A stretch of DNA of 64,000 bases from Natronosalvus caseinilyticus (lineage in GTDB: Archaea > Halobacteriota > Halobacteria > Halobacteriales > Natrialbaceae): NCBI RefSeq assembly GCF_017357105.1, contig NZ_CP071596.1, positions 2,046,001 through 2,110,000 on the forward strand. Direction: 5' to 3'. Position 1 is the first letter of the stretch. Every line of letters starts with the position of its first letter. Below the pieces are notes generated by a model. The model had not been told where the DNA came from and did not search any database. It saw only the letters and a list, made by a program, of their open reading frames with translations. A program made the translations under genes and the position numbers. This document shows positions 42,004 through 51,893 of the stretch, in pieces.

Positions 42004-43455
42004 TCAGTTCAGCGAACAGCTAGCCTCGTCAGCCGGGATCATGACCTCGTCGGCCGGGATGGTCTCGACCGGTTCGCCCGGCATCACGGCGGCGTCCCAG
42101 TACTCGGCGACGTCGTCGGTCGTGGGGACGGGCCAGGCGACGGTCATCGCCGAGGCCGCCTGGTTGTTGTGCTCCTGGAAGGTGTACGCGCCCTCGCCCT
42201 TCGGCGTGTCAGTCACCGTCATGCCGCGCATCGCGTCGGCGATGTCGCCGCCGTCGACCGAGCCGGTCTCGTCGATGGCCTGGACGAGCGCCGAGCCACC
42301 GACGAACGTCCCCGCGCTGAAGAGGTCGGGCATCAGGCCGTAGGCCTCGGTGTGCATATCGATGAAGGCGTCGTTGATCTCGTTGTCGTACTGGTTCCAG
42401 TGGTAGCGGGTCGTGAAGGGGCCGAGTCCGGACTCCTGGATGTCCTCGGCCGTGAAGTCCTCGCCGAGGGTCGCCTCGACGGTTTGACCCGTGATCTGGG
42501 TCGTCACGAGTTCCGCGAACCCGCCGAAGGCCTGGATCTCGTCGTACGCCATCGCCGTTGGGAGAAACTCCGGCAGCGTGATGAAAGTGAACCCGCCGAC
42601 GACGCCGTCAGCGCCCTGGTCGAGGGCCTCGTCGAACAGCCCCTCGAACTCGCTGTAGCCCGGTTCGACGAACCGCGGTTCGAGTACCTCGACGCCCTCG
42701 TTCTCGAGCACTTCGGTGTAGTTGTTCGCGACGCCTTCGCCGAAGGCACCCTCCGCGGCGAAGATGGCGACCGTCGAGACGTCCCCCTGCTGGGCGACGT
42801 ATCGACCGCCCGCGCGGGCGTCCATCCCCGTGTGTTCGCTCGCCCGGAAGAGCAACTCGTGGCAGTGCTCGCTCGAGGCGGTGATGTCGGCGTCAGCGGA
42901 CGGTCCCGCGATGTACGGAATCCCGGCCTCGTCGAGGATGTTCGCCGAGATGCGGCGCGCAGAGTCGGAACTCGAGGCGCCAAAGAGGAGGTCGACCTCC
43001 TCGTCCAGCACGAGGCTTTCGGCGGCCTCCTGGGCCGTGTCCGGGACGAACCCGGTGTCCTCGACGATGAACTCGAAGGTTGGCCCGTCGTCGGGGTCGA
43101 GGGTGTGAGTTCCCGTCGTCATCTCGGTGACGGGGTCGACGTCGTACTTGTAGGCGATGCCCGAGTAAAAGCCCATGAGGCTGATCTGGCCGTAGTACTC
43201 GAGGTCGCCGGAGACGGGCTGGAGGGCGCCGATGCGGATCGTCTCGTCGGAGACCTGCTGGCTGCCGTCGCCGTCGCCGTTTCCGTTACCGTTGCCACCG
43301 TTCCCGCCGTTTCCACCATTACCGCCGTTGCCACCGTTCCCGCCGTTGCCGTTTCCGTTCTCGTCCGCGATACACCCTGCCAGTCCGGCCGATCCGAGCG
43401 CGGCGAGCGCACCCGTTCGCCGGAGCACGTCCCGCCGGTTGGTACCTCGTGCCAT
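42004..43455 (-). CDS. Tat-exported substrate-binding lipoprotein of the Liv-type transporter
   Basis: This 483-aa periplasmic-binding-type-1 protein has a twin-arginine signal (RGTNRRDVLRRTGALAALGS) followed by LAGC, a lipobox. A 30-residue Gly/Asn repeat linker comes next, built of GNGGNGGN units. The two-lobed binding domain begins IRIGALQPVSGDLEYYG and includes LLFGASSSDSARRISANILD. It delivers the substrate to LivHMFG. Acyl-CoA genes on both sides suggest an organic acid or aromatic/branched ligand rather than an amino acid; this is inference. Confidence 0.85.
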   Translation of the reverse strand: MARGTNRRDVLRRTGALAALGSAGLAGCIADENGNGNGGNGGNGGNGGNGGNGGNGNGNGDGDGSQQVSDETIRIGALQPVSGDLEYYGQISLMGFYSGIAYKYDVDPVTEMTTGTHTLDPDDGPTFEFIVEDTGFVPDTAQEAAESLVLDEEVDLLFGASSSDSARRISANILDEAGIPYIAGPSADADITASSEHCHELLFRASEHTGMDARAGGRYVAQQGDVSTVAIFAAEGAFGEGVANNYTEVLENEGVEVLEPRFVEPGYSEFEGLFDEALDQGADGVVGGFTFITLPEFLPTAMAYDEIQAFGGFAELVTTQITGQTVEATLGEDFTAEDIQESGLGPFTTRYHWNQYDNEINDAFIDMHTEAYGLMPDLFSAGTFVGGSALVQAIDETGSVDGGDIADAMRGMTVTDTPKGEGAYTFQEHNNQAASAMTVAWPVPTTDDVAEYWDAAVMPGEPVETIPADEVMIPADEASCSLN

Positions 43456-43793
43456 ACTAGCTCACTAGATGGATTCCCCCTCCTAAGCAGGGACGGTTGG
43501 TATACGAACCTCGAGGCGTCGAGGGTCGTCTCGAACGTGTGTATTCGCTATAGAATGTGTACTAAAACAATATAAAAGATATAGTGGTATCGACTGTTTA
43601 CCCGTGGCCAGCATCGCCACGTCATACAGCGTTTCGAGGTTGACGGCCTCGGAGTGGTCCGCAAAGTCGAAAGTGCCGAACGGTTGGTCGCCTCGAGCGG
43701 CGGCGCGTCTCGCCAATTCGGTCTCCAGGCCTCGGTCCCAATCCCTGGCGACTCGAGCGCGTTCGGAACTCGAGGCAGGCCCTCGGAGTCAGT
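43456..43793. other. Intergenic region upstream of the binding protein
   Basis: No convincing gene. The segment 43540-43600 is AT-rich with a TATA-like run (around 43568-43585) that may drive the minus-strand transport operon with a leader of about 115 nt. Confidence 0.45.
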
Positions 43794-44171
43794 TCAGCCG
43801 AAAACCGGCACCGGCTCGTCGACCTCGAGTACGTCCGAGAACGCGACGGTGTCGCTGATTTCGGCGTCACAGTCGGCCTCGAGACGGGCGGTCACGCGAG
43901 CGTTCCCTTCCGTGCCGAGATCGATCACCGCGACGCGATAGCCGCCCTCGAAAGCCGCCGGGGCGACGGCGATGGTCGTAACGGTGTACACGGTCCCCTC
44001 CGTCGGCAGTTCGACCGTCTCGATCTCGCGGGAGCCACACTCGTTGCAGGCGGCCTTCGGCGCCGCCGTCTCGTTGCCACAGGCGCCACAGCGCTGGCCC
44101 AGGAGCCGACGGTCGCGGAGCGCCGCGGTCCACTCGGCGTGGGTCAGGGGGTCGGGGAGTGTGTCGCTCAT
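43794..44171 (-). CDS. DUF35 OB-fold protein with rubredoxin-like zinc ribbon
   Basis: This 125-aa protein has CGACGNETAAPKAACNECGS (zinc ribbon) followed by an OB fold with GTVYTVTTIAVAPAAFEGGY. DUF35 proteins bind acyl-CoA and bridge thiolases with partner enzymes. It overlaps the thiolase gene upstream by 4 bp, so the two work together. Confidence 0.9.
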   Translation of the reverse strand: MSDTLPDPLTHAEWTAALRDRRLLGQRCGACGNETAAPKAACNECGSREIETVELPTEGTVYTVTTIAVAPAAFEGGYRVAVIDLGTEGNARVTARLEADCDAEISDTVAFSDVLEVDEPVPVFG

Positions 44172-45337
44172 GCGTCCACCTCCAGAATGGAGACGATGGT
44201 GGTTCCGGCGTCGCCACCCAGGTTGTGTGCGAGCCCGCGACGGGCGCCCTCGACCTGGCGCTCGCCGGCCTCTCCGCGGAGATGTTCGGTGAGTTCGACC
44301 AGTTGTGCGACCCCGGTGGCGCCGATGGGGTGCCCCTTCGCTTTGAGGCCGCCGCTCGGGTTGACTGGGATGTGACCGTCGAGCGCGGTTTCCCCGTTCG
44401 CGGCGGCCGGGCCGCCCTCGCCGTCCTCGAAGAAGCCGAGCGCTTCGATGGCCAGCACCTCAGCGCCGGTAAAGCAGTCGTGGAGTTCGACCACGTCGAT
44501 GTCGTCGGGGCCGACGCCGGCCTGTTCGTAGGCCTGGCTCGCGGCGTCTCGAGCCGACTGCGTCGCCGTGAAGTCGGCCTTGTCCGCGAGCGGAATCGTG
44601 TCCGTGGCGTGACCGACGCCGGAGACGGAGACGGACTCGCCCGAGAGGTCGGCCGCGGCCTCCTCGCTGGCGACGACGACGGCCGCCGCGCCGTCGGAGA
44701 ACGGACAGCAGTCGAACAGGTGGAACGGCGAGGCGACGATCGGACTCTCGAGGACCTCCTCGACCGTCGTCTCGGAGCCGAATTGCGCGCGCGGGTTGTA
44801 GGTTCCGTGGCGGTGGTTCTTGACCGCGACGGCGGCGAGGTCCTCCTCGGTGGTGCCGTACTCGTGCATGTGACGGGTCGTCAGCAGGCCGAAGACGCCG
44901 GGGAAGGAGAGCCCGGTCGGCTGTTCGTACTGGCGGTGAGAGGCCGAAGCGAAGACGGAGGTCATCTCGGGCGTATCGAGGCCCGTCGTCGGCGTACAGC
45001 GTTCGACCCCGCCGACGAGGACGACGTCGTGCTGGCCGGCCTCGACCGCGCGAACGGCGTGCTTGAACGCGTTCGAGGAGGTCGCACAGGCGTCCTCGTA
45101 GCGCTGGCAGGGGATGCCCGCCAGGCCGATGTGACTCGCCAGCGTCGGCGCGAGGTGGGTATCCTGCTCGGTCTGCCCGCCCATGGCGTTGCCGAGGTAG
45201 AACGACTCGATGGCGGGGGCATCGACGCCCGCGTCGTCCATCGCGTCGAACGCCGCGCTCGAGAAGAGTTCCGGTAACGGCTGGTCGTGAACGCCGAAGT
45301 TGGTCATGCCAACGCCGACGATACGTGCCTGGTGCAT
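44168..45337 (-). CDS. Thiolase-family acetyl-CoA acyltransferase (SCP2-like)
   Basis: This 389-aa protein has the catalytic Cys in YEDACATSSNAFKHAV, ELHDCFTGAEVLAIEALG, and PSGGLKAKGHPIGATGVAQL with the catalytic His in GHPIGATG. The C-terminus has AHNLGGDAGTTIVSILEV in place of the CxG end, as in SCP2-like thiolases. It joins or cleaves acyl-CoA units, with DUF35 as partner. The start was placed at MHQARIVGVG because the preceding nine residues are not part of the fold. Confidence 0.88.
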   Translation of the reverse strand: MHQARIVGVGMTNFGVHDQPLPELFSSAAFDAMDDAGVDAPAIESFYLGNAMGGQTEQDTHLAPTLASHIGLAGIPCQRYEDACATSSNAFKHAVRAVEAGQHDVVLVGGVERCTPTTGLDTPEMTSVFASASHRQYEQPTGLSFPGVFGLLTTRHMHEYGTTEEDLAAVAVKNHRHGTYNPRAQFGSETTVEEVLESPIVASPFHLFDCCPFSDGAAAVVVASEEAAADLSGESVSVSGVGHATDTIPLADKADFTATQSARDAASQAYEQAGVGPDDIDVVELHDCFTGAEVLAIEALGFFEDGEGGPAAANGETALDGHIPVNPSGGLKAKGHPIGATGVAQLVELTEHLRGEAGERQVEGARRGLAHNLGGDAGTTIVSILEVDA

Positions 45338-45409
45338 ACTCGAACGAAAGTGGTCCGTGCTCAAAAACGATGTGAAATTCCCGTCTAATCGCTGGATCCG
45401 CGAGTGCCG

Positions 45410-46138
45410 TTACTCGAGGTCTGAAACACTGTTATCGAGGTCCTCAAGGGCGTCGACGACCCGTCGGAGGATCTTTCGCTCCGCGCGGCGGACGTTCTTC
45501 GAGACGGCCGTGTCGGAGACGTCGAACTCGTTGGCGAGCATCTGCAGGGTCGCTCCCCGGGGCTGGTCGAAGTAGCCCTTCTCCGCCGCGACCGTGAGCG
45601 TCTGGCGTTCGACGTCCGAGAGCGACCGACAGCCCTCGATCAGGTTACTCGCTGCGTCGGCGTTGTCGAGCACGTCGAAGAGGTCGGGCAGGTCGAGGGC
45701 GTCTTCGGCGAGGACGTCGAACTCGTTGTTGCGCTCGAGGTCGGCGAGGGCGTCGTCGGCCGTCCGGTTCTCGTCGAAGCCGACCTCCCAGCGCTCGCTA
45801 CCGTCCTCGATGTGGAACGGACCGGTGATGTAGCCGCCGTTGTCCCGGATGACCCGCATCGCGTTCGTCTCGTCGATGACGGTTCGCAGGAGCGCCGTCC
45901 CCTCGTGTTTCTTGAAGAGTGTGCACTCGTACATGTTGTCGTGAGCCTGCAGCGTCGAGAGGCCGGACTCGAGCGCCGACCGGTCCTCACCCTCGACCAT
46001 CATCCGCGTCTCGAGTTCGCGTCGCTGGCCGTCGAACTCCCACTGAACGGCGGTGAACGACACGTCGTGATCGTCGGTCGTGTCGATGAACGGGCAGTCG
46101 TACTGCTCCATGTCCAGGGTGAGGTCGATCATTGACAT
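45410..46138 (-). CDS. HTH-10 (bacterio-opsin-activator-like) transcription regulator
   Basis: This 242-aa protein has an alpha/beta N-terminal module (about residues 1-165) and a C-terminal HTH-10 domain: SDVERQTLTVAAEKGYFDQP followed by MLANEFDVSDTAVSKNVRRA. It sits between the thiolase and acyl-CoA ligase genes and probably controls this catabolic island. A second in-frame ATG six bases downstream (46132) is possible. Confidence 0.85.
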   Translation of the reverse strand: MSMIDLTLDMEQYDCPFIDTTDDHDVSFTAVQWEFDGQRRELETRMMVEGEDRSALESGLSTLQAHDNMYECTLFKKHEGTALLRTVIDETNAMRVIRDNGGYITGPFHIEDGSERWEVGFDENRTADDALADLERNNEFDVLAEDALDLPDLFDVLDNADAASNLIEGCRSLSDVERQTLTVAAEKGYFDQPRGATLQMLANEFDVSDTAVSKNVRRAERKILRRVVDALEDLDNSVSDLE

Positions 46139-46208
46139 GTATTGTTAGTTGAGCGGCATAACCTTACCCGTCGATTTCGGGACGGAGAGCGGGTGAACAA
46201 AGCGCGAA

Positions 46209-47912
46209 TCACGGTTCGACCTCCGCTCCGTCATCGGTCCCGTTTCGCTTCCCGTCGCCATCGTTTGGACTCCTCTCGCTTTCGTCGTCCGCGTCGCCTT
46301 TACTTCGGCCCCCGTCGCCCTCCTCACCCCCGAACCGATCCTCGAGCGCCGTCCGATCGATCTTCGACGGGCCGCTCATCGGCATCTCGTCGACGAACGC
46401 GAGGTACTTGGGAATCTTGAACCGCGCGAGTTTCCCCGAGAGGAACACCTCGAGGTCCTCCAGTGCCAGGGAGTCCTCGGGGGTCGCCGTGTTCGTTCGG
46501 GCCTCGTCGGTCAGTTCGACGACGGCCTTCCCGACCGTTCCCCACTGGTCGTCGGGGACGCCGACGACGATCGCTTCAGCCACCGCGTCGTGGTCCGTAA
46601 TCACGTCCTCGACCTCGGGCGGGTAGACGTTCTCGCCGCCGCTGACGAACATGTTCTTCTTGCGCCCCTCGATGTGATAGAAGCCGTCGTCGTCCACGCG
46701 GGCGAGGTCGCCGGTCGACACCCACTTACTCGTGTCGTCCTCGTCCCCGAACGTTTCCCTCGAGGCCTCGGAATTGCGCCAGTAGCCCGCAGAGCCGTGG
46801 GGGCCGCGCAACTCGAGTTCGCCGATCTCTCCGGTCTCGACCTCGCGTCCGTTTTCGTCGACGATCCGGGCGTCGGCGTGGAGAACCGGTTTCCCTACGC
46901 TCGCGACCTTTCCAGGGTCGTACTCGTCGGGCATCGCGAAGTTGTTCGGACCGATCTCGGTGAGGCCGTACCCCTGAGACATGTCGACGCCGCGGTCTCG
47001 CCAGGCCCTGACGATCGAATCCCGGCAGGGGCCGCCGCCGCTCTTGACGAACCGGAGACTCGAGAGGTCAGTCCGCTCCCAGTCGTCGTGGGTCGCCATG
47101 GACCGCAACACCGCGGGGACGGCCACGAGAATCGTCGCCTCGTGGGTTTCGACCTGCTCGAGGACGCGCCGGGGATCGACCTCGCGGTCGATGACCAGGG
47201 TACCGCCCATGTGGATCAACGGCAGGGTGATGACGTTCCAGCCGCCTGTGTGGAAGTTGGGGAACACCATCGGCGTCACGTCGTCGGGCCGGAGTCCCCA
47301 CGCGGTGATCGTGTTCGTCGAGTTCCAGTACAGCGAGCCGTGGGTGACCGTCGTCTCCTTCGGCGTTCCCGTCGAGCCGCCGGTGTGGAGCAGCAGGTGC
47401 GGATCCGAGAGGGCTCGTTCGCGGCTCTCGACGGGGCCGTCGTCCGCCGGAAGCCGGTCTCGATAGACGTCCCACCCGCCTGCGGGTTCGTCGGTCTCGA
47501 ACTCGAGGACCGATGGATCGACGCTCGAGCGAGCCATCGCGTGCTCGAGGCGCTCGACGAACGGCGATTCGATGACGAGCAGGTTCGGGTCGACGAGTTC
47601 CAGCAGTTCGGCCAGTTCTGGCGGTGCAAGTCGGTACGACAGCGGTGCGAGCACGCCGCCAGTCTTGCCGGTCCCGAAGAACAGGTCGAAGACCTCGAGG
47701 CGGTTTCGCGAGACGAGGGCGACCCGGGATCCCTCGCACACGTCGTAATCCTCGAGTAGTCGAGCCGTGCGATTCGCCCGCGACTCGAGGTCCGCGTACG
47801 TGGCTCGCGCGTCGTCGGTGGCGTCGACGATCGCCGTCCGGTCGGGCGAGAGCGACGCCCGCCTGGCGGTCCAGTCGCCGACCCAGCCGTAGTCGTCGTC
47901 GCTCCAGTTCAC
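46209..47912 (-). CDS. Acyl-CoA synthetase (AMP-forming)
   Basis: This 567-aa ANL-family enzyme has the P-loop-like HTGGSTGTPKETTVTHGSL, SQGYGLTEIGPNN, the adenylate-binding GDLARVDDDGFYHIEGRKKN with catalytic Asp and Arg, and a C-terminal Lys in GPSKIDRTALE. It ligates a carboxylic acid to CoA with ATP. A low-complexity acidic and basic tail follows residue 530. It starts at GTG 47912 and overlaps the hydrolase stop by 4 bp (GTGA). Confidence 0.9.
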   Translation of the reverse strand: MNWSDDDYGWVGDWTARRASLSPDRTAIVDATDDARATYADLESRANRTARLLEDYDVCEGSRVALVSRNRLEVFDLFFGTGKTGGVLAPLSYRLAPPELAELLELVDPNLLVIESPFVERLEHAMARSSVDPSVLEFETDEPAGGWDVYRDRLPADDGPVESRERALSDPHLLLHTGGSTGTPKETTVTHGSLYWNSTNTITAWGLRPDDVTPMVFPNFHTGGWNVITLPLIHMGGTLVIDREVDPRRVLEQVETHEATILVAVPAVLRSMATHDDWERTDLSSLRFVKSGGGPCRDSIVRAWRDRGVDMSQGYGLTEIGPNNFAMPDEYDPGKVASVGKPVLHADARIVDENGREVETGEIGELELRGPHGSAGYWRNSEASRETFGDEDDTSKWVSTGDLARVDDDGFYHIEGRKKNMFVSGGENVYPPEVEDVITDHDAVAEAIVVGVPDDQWGTVGKAVVELTDEARTNTATPEDSLALEDLEVFLSGKLARFKIPKYLAFVDEMPMSGPSKIDRTALEDRFGGEEGDGGRSKGDADDESERSPNDGDGKRNGTDDGAEVEP

Positions 47913-48784
47913 TCGCGATCACCGGCCTCGAGTGCGGCTTCTGCCGTGGATTCGCCCCCGGCCTCGAGATCTGCCCCGATGGGGTTCGCATCGAGGAAGT
48001 CGAACACCCGGTCGTTCACCCAGTCGGACCGCTCGACGAAGAAGAGGTGATGACCGCCGTCACAGACCTCGAGTCGGGCGTGCGGGATCAGGTTCTCGAG
48101 CAGACGGCCGTTCTCGACGGGGACGACCCGGTCGTCGCTCCCGTGAAGGATCACTACTGGCACATCGAGCGCCGACACCTCGTCCGCCACGTCGAACTCG
48201 GCCACGCCCGCCGCCTGGGCCTTCCTGGCCGCGTCGCTCGCGTCGCTCTCGAGGCGCCAGTCGACGATGTCCTCGGTCACGTCGGGGTTCTCCTCGAAGA
48301 ACGTGTCCGAAACTGCGGGGGCCATTCGATGACGAATCCGCTCGCGCTCGTCGCCGTCCTCCGGAACCGCGAATATCGCCGCCTGCGTCTCCTCGGGCAC
48401 CGGCACCGCCTCCGGGCCGCCGGGGGTGGTACAGAGCAAAGAGAGGGTTGCCGCGCGGTCGTACTCGAGGGCGTAGCGCTGGGCGATCATCCCGCCCATG
48501 CTCGCTCCGATCAAGTGGGCGCGGTCGACGCCCGCGTCGGCGAGCACGGCCTCGAGGTCGCCCGCCATCTCCTCGATCGTATAGGGTCCCTCCGGGGTGT
48601 CGGAGTCGCCTGTGCCGCGGTTGTCCCACAGGATCGTTCGATACTCGTCGGCCAGCGCGTCGCGCTGCCAGCGCCACATCCACCGGCCGTAGCCGAGTCC
48701 CTCGACGAAGACGACGGGCTCCCCACCGGGGCGTCCGCCGACCTCGTAGGCGAGTTCCACGTCGCCGTTGGTCGCTCGAGTCAT
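47909..48784 (-). CDS. Alpha/beta hydrolase
   Basis: This 291-aa protein has FVEGLGYGRWMW (oxyanion region), the nucleophile elbow GASMGGMIAQRYA (Ser), Asp in VVILHGSDDRVVPVENG and His in CDGGHHLFFVERSD. The wide alkyl-substrate lid is helical. Its role may be ester or enol-lactone hydrolysis in the same pathway as the downstream acyl-CoA ligase. An acidic Ala-rich tail ends the protein. Confidence 0.88.
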   Translation of the reverse strand: MTRATNGDVELAYEVGGRPGGEPVVFVEGLGYGRWMWRWQRDALADEYRTILWDNRGTGDSDTPEGPYTIEEMAGDLEAVLADAGVDRAHLIGASMGGMIAQRYALEYDRAATLSLLCTTPGGPEAVPVPEETQAAIFAVPEDGDERERIRHRMAPAVSDTFFEENPDVTEDIVDWRLESDASDAARKAQAAGVAEFDVADEVSALDVPVVILHGSDDRVVPVENGRLLENLIPHARLEVCDGGHHLFFVERSDWVNDRVFDFLDANPIGADLEAGGESTAEAALEAGDRE

Positions 48785-48871
48785 ACTAGTCTAGTTTCCG
48801 TCCGCGCTCAAGTACTCCGACGTTCGAGTATCAACCCGCGACTACACGCGGGTCGCGACGAAAGAAGACGT

Positions 48872-49270
48872 ATGTCGACTGCCAGCCCCGGCGACCGGAG
48901 CGAGGTCAGCCAGCGAATCACGACCGACCACATCGAGCGCTTCGCCGACCTCACCGGCGACGAGAACCCGCTTCACCTCGATCCCGAGTACGCCGCGGAG
49001 GGCCTCTTCGACGGCCCCGTCGCCCACGGCATGCTCGCGGCGGGCCTCATCTCGAGCGCCCTCGCTTCCCTCCCCGGCGACGTCGTCTACCTCTCCCAGG
49101 ACCTCTCGTTCGAGGCGCCGGTGTACCCGGACCAAACGGTTACTGCGACTGCTGAAGTGCTCGAGGACCTGGGCGACGACCGCTATCGCGTCGAAACGGT
49201 GGCCCACGTCGAGGACGACGTGGTCGTTTCGGGCGAAGCCACGGTACTCTCGCTCGCACACGAGGGCTGA
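48872..49270 (+). CDS. MaoC-like (R)-enoyl-CoA hydratase
   Basis: This 132-aa hot-dog-fold protein has the hydratase motif FADLTGDENPLHLDPEYAAE with catalytic Asp and His, then VAHGMLAAGLISSALASLPG. It hydrates enoyl-CoA to (R)-3-hydroxyacyl-CoA. It is divergent from the hydrolase and ligase genes and fits the acyl-CoA island. Confidence 0.9.
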   Translation: MSTASPGDRSEVSQRITTDHIERFADLTGDENPLHLDPEYAAEGLFDGPVAHGMLAAGLISSALASLPGDVVYLSQDLSFEAPVYPDQTVTATAEVLEDLGDDRYRVETVAHVEDDVVVSGEATVLSLAHEG

Positions 49271-49331
49271 CTGGCGTTTACGGCCGGGTTGCGGTTTGAA
49301 GGGAGCCGCTAGAGGACTACCGTGGTGAGGA

Positions 49332-50255
49332 CTACACGAGCACGCGCTCGAGCGAGACCACGGTTCCCGACTCAGCCTCCGGATCGCCGACGAGTCGACC
49401 GAGACAGATCGCTGCGCCATCGGGCGTGTAGCAGGCGACGAGCGGGGCGTCGCCTCGGTTCGCGGCATCTACGGCGCCGTCGTCGACCTCGAGCACGCCC
49501 GGCGCGTACACCGGCGCCCCGGTGGCGACCGACTCGGCGGCACTGGAGGCGATGGTGACACGGGGGACGTCCGTGAGAATACGCTCGGCCGGTTCGACCA
49601 CATCCAGGAGTGGGTCGGGGTCGTCGTCCTCGAGCCAGAACGCGAGCGCATCGAGGAAGTCTCGGGCCGAGTGAAGCGTTCGGTCGTCGAACGGCGTCGT
49701 CGCCGTCCGGCGAAGGTGGCCCATGTGTCCGCCAGTCCCCAGCGCGAGGCCGAGGTCGTGACAGAGTTTGCGGACGTAGGTGCCGCTCTCACAACGAATT
49801 CGTAGGAGGACCTGCCGATCGCTCGTTTCGAGCACCTCGAGGTCGTAAATCTCGCGCACGCGGACCCGCCGCGAGACGGCGCTCTTTCGCGGCGGCTTCT
49901 GGTAGATCGGCCCCTCGAACTCTTCGACGACGGACTCGCCGTCGTGTGGGACCGGGGCGTGACACTCGAGGACGGCCACGTACTCCTTGTGGCCCTCGAG
50001 GAACACCGGCGCCAGCCGGGTCGCGTGGCCGAGCATGATCGGCAGACAGCCCGTGACCTTCGGGTCGAGCGTCCCGGCGTGGGAGGCTCGATCGATTGGC
50101 TCTTCGCCGGCCGCCTCGAGGGTCTCGGCGACGGCGTCGCGCAGCCAGCCGCTGACCTGGTGGGAGGACGGCCCCGGCGGCTTGTCGAGGTTGACGACGC
50201 CGAATTGCAGGAGGTCGGCGGGCGACCGTTCCTCGGGGGGACCGCGACGAATCAT
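49332..50255 (-). CDS. cbf5: tRNA/rRNA pseudouridine synthase (Cbf5/TruB-type)
   Basis: This 307-aa protein has the TruB catalytic region ASHAGTLDPKVTGCLPIML (Asp nucleophile), FLEGHKEYVAVLECH, RIRCESGTYVRKLCHDLGLA and a C-terminal PUA-like domain (about residues 235-307, ending VSLERVLV). In archaea Cbf5 is the catalytic subunit of box H/ACA RNPs and can modify tRNA position 55. It follows cmk with a 1-bp overlap. Confidence 0.92.
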   Translation of the reverse strand: MIRRGPPEERSPADLLQFGVVNLDKPPGPSSHQVSGWLRDAVAETLEAAGEEPIDRASHAGTLDPKVTGCLPIMLGHATRLAPVFLEGHKEYVAVLECHAPVPHDGESVVEEFEGPIYQKPPRKSAVSRRVRVREIYDLEVLETSDRQVLLRIRCESGTYVRKLCHDLGLALGTGGHMGHLRRTATTPFDDRTLHSARDFLDALAFWLEDDDPDPLLDVVEPAERILTDVPRVTIASSAAESVATGAPVYAPGVLEVDDGAVDAANRGDAPLVACYTPDGAAICLGRLVGDPEAESGTVVSLERVLV

Positions 50256-50830
50256 CAGAACTCGTAGTCGACGTCGACGGGCGTTTTCCCCTCGTCGGCG
50301 GCCGGATCGTACGCCTCGACGGCCGTCACGAGCGTATCGGCGACGGCCTCGGGGCTCCAGCGTGACGTGTTCATCGAGAGGTCGTAGATGCTCAGGTCGC
50401 CGAACTCGATCCCGTAGTACTCACGGTATCGTCCGATCTCGCTGGCTTCCCGAGCGCGCGTCTCCTCCGTCGCTCGCTCCGGGGATTTGTCCTCGCGGTC
50501 GGCGATTCGCTCGCCTCGAACCGACAGCGGCGCGTCGAGCCAGAACTTCAGATCGGCCTGCTCGGCCGCGAGCCAGCCGGCCAGTCGGGACTCGAGAACG
50601 ACGTCGTTGCGCTCGACGGCGATCTCGCGCAGTCGCCGGTCGAGGTCGCGGTCGATTTCGTCGTTCTCCTCGGCGAGTTTGTTGAACTCGAGGGGGGTGT
50701 AGCCGCGTTCGTCGGCCAGCTGGCGGAATATATCGCCACCGCTGACGTGCTCGAGGCCGAACTCCTCGGCCAGCAACGCCGCGTTCGTCGTCTTTCCTCC
50801 GCCCGGCGGTCCGGAGACGGTCAGTAACAT
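50255..50830 (-). CDS. cmk: Cytidylate kinase
   Basis: This 191-aa archaeal-type enzyme starts [20 protein letters not shown] with the P-loop GPPGGGKTT, followed by [15 protein letters not shown] and [20 protein letters not shown]. It phosphorylates CMP/dCMP. Genes cmk, cbf5 and DUF106 often lie together with ribosomal genes in archaea, supporting the assignment. The start at 50830 begins at the P-loop strand. Confidence 0.92.
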   Translation of the reverse strand: MLLTVSGPPGGGKTTNAALLAEEFGLEHVSGGDIFRQLADERGYTPLEFNKLAEENDEIDRDLDRRLREIAVERNDVVLESRLAGWLAAEQADLKFWLDAPLSVRGERIADREDKSPERATEETRAREASEIGRYREYYGIEFGDLSIYDLSMNTSRWSPEAVADTLVTAVEAYDPAADEGKTPVDVDYEF

Positions 50831-50936
50831 ACTCGAAGTGCGCGGGGCCACCTCAAAGGGGTTTTGAATCGCTCGAGAGGGGTCGTCGGTAAACCGGGTG
50901 CGTGTCTCCGACGTCGAACCGTAAAAACAGCCTCGC

Positions 50937-51893
50937 TCAACTCGTGTCGGGAGACATGTCGATGTTGAGCGCCTTGCGTAACAGCTGGACGAACCCCATC
51001 GAGCACAGGAAGTACCAGACGATCCACGCGCGCATGGGACCGATAACGCCCTCCTGCCACTCGACTTCGCCGACCATCGGCATGACCACGGTCTGCTCGA
51101 TGGTCTGGGGGCCGGTACCGTGGATCCGGTAGTACATCCACAGGAACAGCGGAATCGTAAAGAGCATGATCCAGACCATCGGGCGGAACTGCTCTTTGAA
51201 CATCCCGAGGTTGTCGGCCATCGCTTCCATCTGCTCTTCTTGCACCTGCTGGAGCTCGTTGTCGAGTTTCTCGATTTCGGCTTCGCTCGCGCCCCGCTTC
51301 TCGGCTTCTTTCTTGCGATCCTGAACCTCGGAGCGCTTGTCCTGCATGGCCTTCATGCGCTCCTGGTACTTCCCCATCCGCTCCATGTTCATCAGGTTCG
51401 CCTGCAGGAGCGTCGAGTACAGGCCCGTCATGATCGCGATGGCGAGGATCACGGTGTAGAAGGGCATGCTCGTCGCCAGCGGCCCGAGGGCGACGTCGAG
51501 TACGCCGCCGACGGCATCTCTGACGGAGGTAAACCAGTAGCCTACCATAAAGAGCAGCGCGGTCACTCCTGCGATCTTGTCCCACTGCGACCACTTCGAT
51601 TCCTCGGCGTCGATCTCGGGAAGGTCGTCGGCCAGGCCGCCGTCCTCACCGTCGCCGTCGAGGGCGTCGTCGAACGCCGACCGATCGGCGATCTCGAACC
51701 CGTCCTGGCCGTCGACGAGGATCCCCTTCTCGATGAGTCGACCCCACTGGCCGCTCGACAGGTCGTCGCGGACGTCCGCCCACTCGACCTCACCGCCGTT
51801 CTCGTCGGCCTTCCGGCGGATCGCCTCGAGTGCCTCCTCGAACGACGAATCCTCGCGGACGAGGGCGCCTATTTTCTCCGCTGTGCGCGTCAT
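50937..51893 (-). CDS. DUF106/Oxa1-superfamily membrane protein
   Basis: This 318-aa protein has a soluble N-terminal part (about residues 1-105). Membrane segments follow near 108-130, 142-168, 238-256 and 285-303, with a long coiled coil ([20 protein letters not shown] onwards, residues 172-225) between the second and third. This topology is the archaeal DUF106 homologue of YidC/Get1/EMC3 insertases. It probably inserts membrane proteins, in line with the neighbouring translation-linked genes. Confidence 0.88.
   Translation of the reverse strand: MTRTAEKIGALVREDSSFEEALEAIRRKADENGGEVEWADVRDDLSSGQWGRLIEKGILVDGQDGFEIADRSAFDDALDGDGEDGGLADDLPEIDAEESKWSQWDKIAGVTALLFMVGYWFTSVRDAVGGVLDVALGPLATSMPFYTVILAIAIMTGLYSTLLQANLMNMERMGKYQERMKAMQDKRSEVQDRKKEAEKRGASEAEIEKLDNELQQVQEEQMEAMADNLGMFKEQFRPMVWIMLFTIPLFLWMYYRIHGTGPQTIEQTVVMPMVGEVEWQEGVIGPMRAWIVWYFLCSMGFVQLLRKALNIDMSPDTS

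Noticed and set aside
43260-43365. Regular repeats that could look like a small CRISPR or satellite
   Set aside because: They encode the Gly/Asn linker of the binding lipoprotein (GNGGNGGN) in frame; no spacers.
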